64,000 bases of DNA from Manihot esculenta (Eukaryota > Streptophyta > Magnoliopsida > Malpighiales > Euphorbiaceae). Where the stretch lies: NCBI RefSeq assembly GCF_001659605.2, contig NC_035161.2, forward strand, positions 2,920,343 through 2,984,342, given 5' to 3'. Under the pieces are notes generated by a model that was given only the letters and a program-made list of their open reading frames with translations, did no database searches and was not told the origin of the DNA. The translations under genes were made by a program, and so were the position numbers. This document shows, piece after piece, positions 58,301 to 64,000 of this stretch (positions are counted from its first letter, which is position 1; every line of letters begins with the position of its first letter).

Positions 58301-59526
58301 AAGAACTCATCAGAAAGATGATCAATGCAAATGCTTTTAGCCCTTAAAGATGTCATACATAAGTCTGAACAATCGTAATAGACAAGATTAATCTTACCCA
58401 CAATGGCAATCTCTACCACAGACACCAGAAGCACCTGGTGATGAACTGCAGGAACAGAATATGCCATCATCCTCAAGGCGCCTTTTAATTCTCTTTGTGA
58501 GATATATATCTAAAATTGTCAGTATCAACAAAAATGGAATAATGAGGAAAGACACTTTAATGCATGTAGGAAAAAAAAAATTATCAGACCAAAAATAAAA
58601 TGGAAAAATTACTATTTAGTCGTTATGGTATAGGAAAACTCACTAGTTCATCTCTTGGTTTTGGAAAATGCATTAAATTGTCCTTCATGTTTTAAAAATT
58701 CTACTAATTAGTCTCTCTGTCAATTTTAGCTGTTAAGCACTAAGAAAAATCTAAAATGCCCTCAATCGAAGGGACTAATTAGTTTACATTTTTATAAAAT
58801 TGAGGGACCAACTAATAAATTTTTTTTCCACTATAGTAATTAAATAGTAGAACATTTAATGTATAAAATTAACGAAGTACCGATTACTATATTTTTTAAT
58901 ACTTCAAGAATGTTTAATGTATTTTCCAAAACTAAAGGACTAACTAGTAAGTTTTCCTATACCATAGGGACTAAATAGTAATTTACCCAAATAAAATCTG
59001 TGAACTGACAAAATGCAGAATTCAGATGTAATCAAAGATATTTAAAAAAAAAAGAAAAAAGAAAAAAGAAACTACACTAAATTTCTTGCGAAAACAAAAC
59101 TATATTAGTAACCACTATGAAATTGCAACAGGAAACTAATGTATTTTGAGTGGATACTGCGTTTTATGAAGGTGTAAGGAGTGAGCTTCCATTTATTAAA
59201 ACACTCTGGGAGTTCAAACTCAACTGGATTGCCTATCTGCTTCATCAACTTGCTGAATGCAAGTTTGATGCAATTGTGATCACAATCAAAATTCTGTTAA
59301 ACAGAAGAAACAATATCTCATCAAAATTCTAACAAACAGAAGAATGCCCAAAACAAGTAATTTTGTACTGAACATATAAGAGCCTGAAATTTCCGGTAAT
59401 GCAATCAATACCAAGAAACAGACATCCCATATATTAGAAGTCCTAGAATTTTAACTAACATATTAATTCATAAAGAAACAAGAATCCAGTAGAAACTCGA
59501 AAAATAACCTCTTTTGTTGCAGGCAT
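52345..59526 (-). CDS. ASHH3: Histone-lysine N-methyltransferase, ASHH3-like (AWS-SET-postSET), 12 coding exons
   Basis: Coding exons (minus strand): 59,526-59,509; 59,293-59,158; 58,509-58,398; 55,578-55,479; 55,036-54,958; 54,840-54,669; 54,551-54,471; 54,281-54,107; 53,962-53,935; 53,811-53,721; 52,541-52,493; 52,416-52,345. All introns are GT-AG, phases agree, and the sum is 1,113 nt (370 residues plus TGA). Start MPATKE was chosen because relatives begin MPA; in-frame ATGs five codons upstream (59,541) are an alternative. Domains: Cys-rich AWS about 66-122; SET about 123-235 with RYINHSC at 191-197 and HLTYDYQ ending at 233; post-SET CHCGAVGC at 243-250; conserved C-terminal tail ending DMSKEDWEFV. 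The zinc-binding cysteines and the cofactor/catalytic motifs are present, so the enzyme should be active on histone H3 in the nucleus. ASHH3 versus its paralogue ASHH4 is inferred by overall likeness; substrate lysine is not deducible here. Confidence 0.95.
53935..53962 (-). other. 28-bp microexon of the ASHH3-like gene
   Basis: The exon is flanked by TCTAAAG and GTAACC. It adds VYQNGGLHT and one nucleotide, joining the SET-containing exon at 54,107 to the next exon at 53,811 (GNSEH). Skipping it would shift the frame. Confidence 0.85.
55579..58397 (-). other. Large third intron (2.8 kb) of the ASHH3-like gene
   Basis: It contains repeat-derived sequence. At about 56,050-56,710 is a stretch with TTATATAAATAA, an AATAAGCC poly(A)-like end and a final CCAACA that resembles a copia-type LTR on the plus strand, but no flanking duplication was found. 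At 57,770-57,900 and 57,985-58,090 is a diverged direct repeat sharing GAAAATGGACC, TAGCTCAAG and ACCAATGTG. No coding frame is supported. Confidence 0.45.
58602..58988. mobile_element. Mutator-type MITE, 387 bp, in intron 2 of the ASHH3-like gene
   Basis: Terminal inverted repeats of about 75 bp (GGAAAAATTACTATTTAGTC at left; GGGTAAATTACTATTTAGTC reading in from the right) are flanked by perfect 9-bp duplications AAATAAAAT (58,593-58,601 and 58,989-58,997), the length expected for Mutator-type elements. There is no coding capacity. It lies within an intron and leaves splice sites untouched. Confidence 0.93.
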
Positions 59527-60344
59527 GACCTCAAGCATCATAGCCAAACGGAATATGAATCATGAATATAACTACCTACACAGCATTAACATCATATACG
59601 AAGTCAATATCATTATTTATATATAACCATTGAACAATTTCTGTAAATCCCAAGAGGAGAGTTCAAACAATTGAATGAGTGTCCATGCCAAAACCCTAAA
59701 CCAAATTAGGGAAATACCTAGAAATCTGGCAAAATCTGTCAAATAAAATTACAAGAATGGCGAAAGAACACAATATGTAAGCCAAATTGACTGCAACAAG
59801 AAGAAGAAGGAGAAAGTATAGAGGAGAAATGAAAAGATTGAGTGACGAATTCTACCTCGAGTTAGTCCAACTAAGAGAACGAATCTTGGATGTGAGGGAG
59901 AGACTACTCAGGGATGTTAGTGGGTAGTGTACCCGTGAAGTTTTAAATACCGGACCCAATACATTTATAGATACACTATCTGAACCCGTTTAAAAATTAT
60001 ATTTGACTAACCTAATCCGATTAACTCATATCCCAACAAAAAAGAAATAAGAAATACACACAAAATCTCACATTTCAACAAAATTCTAAAACACAGCTCA
60101 ATCTCACAAAAACAAATCTGAATGGTAGTGTTTATTTCAAATTTTTCATTATTCTCACTAAAACAACTCTCAATCCATTCACAATAATCTTTATTACAAA
60201 GAATTTTCAATAATCTCACCAATTCAACATTCCCATAAATTTTAATATTTTCACAAATTTCAGCAATCCACATCAAATAGATCTCACAAATCTCAGAAAG
60301 TACACATCTGAAATCAAAGTTTCAAAAAACCCATCCAAACCTGC
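59527..60344 (-). promoter_or_regulatory. Probable 5' leader and leader introns of the ASHH3-like gene
   Basis: On the minus strand a possible non-coding exon ends CTCGAG before GTAGAATTC (about 59,857), and GATGTTAATGCTGTGTAG before GTAGTTATA (about 59,577) could be an acceptor upstream of the start codon. A short upstream ATG in another frame lies near 59,565. These borders are guesses. No second gene is evident in this stretch. Confidence 0.4.
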
Positions 60345-60606
60345 AATGACAGAGGATGCAGCCAGGAGCAGCACCGGACGGCAAGACTGGACCAGCAGAC
60401 GCAGCGACGACGACCAGAGGAAGCGGCGGAGGAGACAAAGAAGCAACCAGGACCAGCAAACGCAGCAACCACGTTGACAGCGTGAAGAGCAGAGGGACGA
60501 ACGGCTGGAGGCGCACGGCTTCACCAGAGGAGAGGCGGAGAGGCCGAATGGGGGAGGGGAGAGCGGCAGTAGAGAGTTCAGAGAGATTCAGGGTTGGGAT
60601 TTAAGG
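60345..60606 (-). promoter_or_regulatory. GC-rich island, likely transcription start / first leader exon of the ASHH3-like gene
   Basis: This 260-bp GC-rich block stands out in AT-rich surroundings. On the minus strand it starts like many plant leaders (AACCCTTAAATCCCAACCC, CTCTCTGAACTCTCT) and ends CATTGCAG next to GTTTGG, a possible donor. Open frames exist on both strands because stop codons are rare in GC-rich sequence; none resembles a known protein. The alternative, a repeat insertion, cannot be excluded. Confidence 0.45.
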
Positions 60607-62737
60607 GTTCTTTTGATAACAGTTTGTTTCTTTAGTTTTTTTTTTTTTTTTTAATTAAGATTTAATTTTTATAGTTTGTGTTATTTAAAATATTTTATAC
60701 TATATATTTATTAATTTTGTCTTTTATATTATAATTTTTTTAATGATAAATGAGAGAGTTTTACAGTATTAAAATATTTAGTACTGTGAATTATTTTATA
60801 ATGATAATATTTTAATTTTTTAAATTATTTTTTAAATAAATACTAATAATATTAAATAATTATTTTTAGAATTATCTCATTCAATATTTATTTTTATCCA
60901 TTTTTTGTGTAACTAAACATAAAAATTATATCCAAAAATCTATTAAATATATTAAATGATGAAATAATAAAACAGTAATGAATAATTTAATTTATAGCGG
61001 GAGTAAGTATAACAGAGTGAGAGAAACTCTCTTGAGAACAGAAATCGTGAGAACAAGTAAGGGAAGAGAATGGGTCATCAGTAAGTTACTTTTCGGCCGT
61101 TTGATTTTCTTAGTTGGTTTTCTTGTTTTGGTTTTCTTCTGGTTTTCTTTTAGCTTTTATTTGTGTTTTTTCTGCATTTGGACAGCAAACGTTTTCGTTT
61201 TTTTCTGCATTTGCAAGTATAAAAAATATTTTTTTATAATTATATTTTTTTAATACTTATAACTAATTAAATATATTAATTTTATGAATAAAAATATATA
61301 ATTATTTATATGAATTATATTTAAAAGTGTTGATTATTTGAGTACTAGATGTTCTTGCTCTATGCGGATAATGTTACTATTATAAAATTAATCTATTTTG
61401 CATAAGTATATAGTTTTAAACACAGTGAATATTCATAAATTAAAACTCATTAATAAAAATTTTTAGTTTACAAATTAAATAAATAATAAAATAATAATAT
61501 TTATTCGTTTAGAAGGGTTTATATTGGTATGTATAATGTATTAAATAATAACATTAAAATAGAATATTAATATACAAAATGAGAGAAATGAGGGGTGAAA
61601 TATATAAAAATAGGTGAAAATAAAAAAAATATAATGTAATTTTATTAATTTTTTATTTCAAAATTTATGATTGAATTTATATCAAAATAGTATATATAAT
61701 ATCACGATATTAACAAATAATAATCACGGGCATAAAAATTAGTTATATGAAAATCATATCACCACATACAAATTTAATATAAATTTTATAAATTTAAAAT
61801 AAAAATATGTGAAATTACATAATATTTTGTTATATATTTTTTTAATTAATAATTACATTTTAATTATCACTATCGAGAATTTTAGAAAATTATGATTATA
61901 TGCTAACGATATGATACTATATAAATTATTTTAATATAAATGGAATTATAAATTTTAAAGTAAAAATTAGTGAAATTATATGATATTTTTTTATATTTTT
62001 TTAAAATAATAATATATGAAAATATTGTAATAAGTGGAAAATAGATAGGAGAAATAAATTAATAACATATAAATATTATGTGAAAAAAGAAAAAAGAGGA
62101 GAATACGAGATATATATAGAACAATGATATATAATAGATAAAAAAAATAATAGAAGTATGTACAATGTAAATATGGCCTAATAGCTATGAAAATTGTATG
62201 CGCCGGAGATGTGAATATGAGAGATAAATAATAATAATAATAATATTTCTGCAGTGTAAATAAATTACATTTAAAATGGCCAAATAACCCAAAGAGACAA
62301 CCAAACTAGCCTACCAACAAACATCAAATCAAAACCCAACCCACCAAATAGCCAGAAATTCAAAACCCGACCTATATTCATAATAAAGAAACCCATGGAA
62401 TTTAATATATAATGATGTATTCTATGGTTATTTTAATTTTAATATACTTTATGAGATTTTAATAATTATCTAATGCTAGATATTCACAAAATAAAATTTA
62501 TTTGTATAAAAAATACTTTTATTAAAAATTTTCCTATCTCCTTAAATCATTTGTAATTTTTGTTCTAAAACAATTATTGTAGTGTAAAATATTTTCATGT
62601 ATTATTAATGTAACATAATTTAATTGACAAAAAATATTTTCCTATCATATATTTTTAGTCAAACATTAAAAAAACATAATTTAATTGACAAAAAATAAAA
62701 ATATAGAGTGGAATTACAACAAAAATAAAAGCACAAA
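60607..62737. other. AT-rich intergenic region
   Basis: No gene was recognised. A less AT-rich portion at 60,990-61,220 (GAGTGAGAGAAACTCTC, a small inverted repeat, then T/G-rich) has a 91-codon frame without similarity that I recognise. Confidence 0.5.
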
Positions 62738-63030
62738 ATTTTGTTAATAATTAATTCTAAACTTTATTCACATAGCATGGTGATATGGTGTTGACCTAGT
62801 AAGTAATATGTCAATTCCGTTAAAAAATATTTTTTAACGGAAGATGTAACATAATAGAATAATTAAAATAATTTTAAAATGTCAAATTTTAATAATTAAT
62901 TCTAAACTTTATTCATATAGCATGGTGATATGGTGTTGACTTAGTAAGTAATATGTCAATTCCGTTAAAATTTTAATGGAAGATGTAATATAATAGAATA
63001 ATTGAAATAATTTTAAAATGTCAAATTTTA
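62738..63030. repeat. Tandem duplication of a ~146-bp AT-rich unit
   Basis: Two adjacent copies contain AATTAATTCTAAACTTTATT, CATGGTGATATGGTGTTGAC and TATGTCAATTCCGTTAAAA in the same order. The second copy lacks a few bases after the GTTAAAA run. Confidence 0.85.
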
Positions 63031-63116
63031 ATAAGCCAAAATAAATAGAGGGTTTAATTATTAAAGGGTCAATAAATTAAGAGCAATTATGTCCATAAAA
63101 AAAAAAAAAGTTAACC
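63009..63116. repeat. 108-bp direct repeat, first copy (second at 63,894-64,000)
   Basis: It runs from AATTTTAAAATGTC through an A-run to GTTAACC. It is repeated almost exactly at 63,894-64,000, where the window ends, with one fewer A in the run. The copies bracket about 780 bp of AT-rich sequence. Confidence 0.9.
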
Positions 63117-63893
63117 TTAGGTCCATTAGACATAAGTATTCTTCACATTTGTATAACCCGGTCACAGTTAATAATAAAATTAAACATAACAAGGGACTCA
63201 CTAAGTTCTTTTGTAATTATATAAATGACATTATATAAGTGTTTAGAAGTTTGGATGGAAAAATGACATTTTTTAAAGTTTTTTTAATTTTTATAAATTG
63301 ATAACCAGAAATATTTTGATTTTGAGTGTGAGTAGGCAATAGGATTATAAGAAATAAAATTATGCTTTATCAGTTCCACGATATAAAAAAAATATTTGTT
63401 TATTCTGTTAAAACAAGAATGTACATTTGCTCAAAACAATTTTAAAATAGTTATTTTGCGTGTGTTTGTACTTTATAAATTTTTTTATTATGTTTCACCG
63501 AACATTATTGTAAATAATATAATAAATATATACTCACGTCCCAATGCTAATTGTGAATAATACAATAAATATATAAATTAAAATATTAATCTATTCAATA
63601 CTTAAATTTATAAAAAACATAAAAATTAAACATAAATTAATTATATTATTCATAATTTATTAAAAAAATAAAAATTAGTTATACATATTGCTAACTATAC
63701 TAAGATTTAACTAATTGCACTCTAATTTTTTATAAATTAATAAAGTTAGATAATAGTAATTTTATCATTTTATAGAAATTTATAGTCCAATTGAAAAAAG
63801 TTTTAGTACAATTTGTAATAAGTTTAACTATTTCCTATTTCTTTTTATAAATAATCAATGATATAATTAATTTATTTTTAATTATTATGATTT
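63117..63893. other. AT-rich spacer between direct repeats
   Basis: Nothing gene-like was seen. If the flanking 108-bp repeats are ends of one element or duplication, this is its inner part. Confidence 0.4.
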
Positions 63894-64000
63894 AATTTTA
63901 AAATGTCAAATTTTAATAAGCCAAAATAAATAGAGGGTTTAATTATTAAAGGGTCAATAAATTAAGAGCAATTATGTCCATAAAAAAAAAAAAGTTAACC
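63894..64000. repeat. Direct repeat, second copy, cut by the window end
   Basis: Matches 63,009-63,116 with essentially only an A-run length difference. The repeat may continue past the window. Confidence 0.9.

Noticed and set aside
60356..60604. Plus-strand 82-codon frame in the GC-rich island as a gene
   Set aside because: Low-complexity Gly/Arg/Ala content, equally open on the other strand, no domain; better explained by GC content.

Overview
The window looks like nuclear DNA of a eudicot plant. It has one multi-exon gene with GT-AG introns (a SET-domain histone methyltransferase closely resembling plant ASHH3), surrounded by nested Ty3/gypsy LTR retrotransposons, hAT and Mutator MITEs, and an Au-type SINE. 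The repeat style would fit a Malpighiales/Euphorbiaceae genome such as cassava or rubber tree. That is an impression from memory and was not tested by any search.

Positions 1-23,800 form one nested stack. The oldest recognisable layer is a Tat-lineage gypsy element on the plus strand (pol from 10,455 to 14,060, a tandem-repeat spacer, then a long antisense gene and a probable 3' LTR). A Tekay/Del chromovirus entered its protease region; only the 3' part of that Tekay copy is in the window (1-10,454). It was in turn hit by two solo LTRs of related families, one in its integrase (2,482-4,964, target duplication ACTAT) and one reversed in its 3' LTR (8,102-10,338, target duplication ATCAT). The antisense gene of the Tat element (20,673 to 15,728, minus strand) carries two hAT-type insertions with 8-bp duplications.

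Positions 23,800-30,000 hold a degraded minus-strand Tat-like element reduced to gag plus the integrase tail and split by another solo LTR, a third hAT MITE, and AT-rich repeats.

Positions 30,000-46,240 hold a second nest. LTR pieces starting TGCGGAA... were invaded by a 3.2-kb solo LTR (30,625-33,808, TSD TAACC) and by a complete 9.44-kb Tekay element (33,900-43,339, TSD AGTAT). That element has nearly identical LTRs and an almost intact gag, but a badly decayed pol with the integrase core missing. A Tat-type LTR fragment follows at 45,781.

Positions 46,240-52,300 are AT-rich intergenic sequence with a perfect hairpin, a SINE and a MULE-like element. The ASHH3-type gene occupies 59,526 to 52,345 on the minus strand: 12 coding exons, 1,113 nt, 370 residues, intact. 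Its likely GC-rich promoter/leader is at 60,345-60,606. The remainder to 64,000 is AT-rich sequence with direct repeats. The methyltransferase is the only cellular gene I can support; everything else recognisable is transposon-derived.
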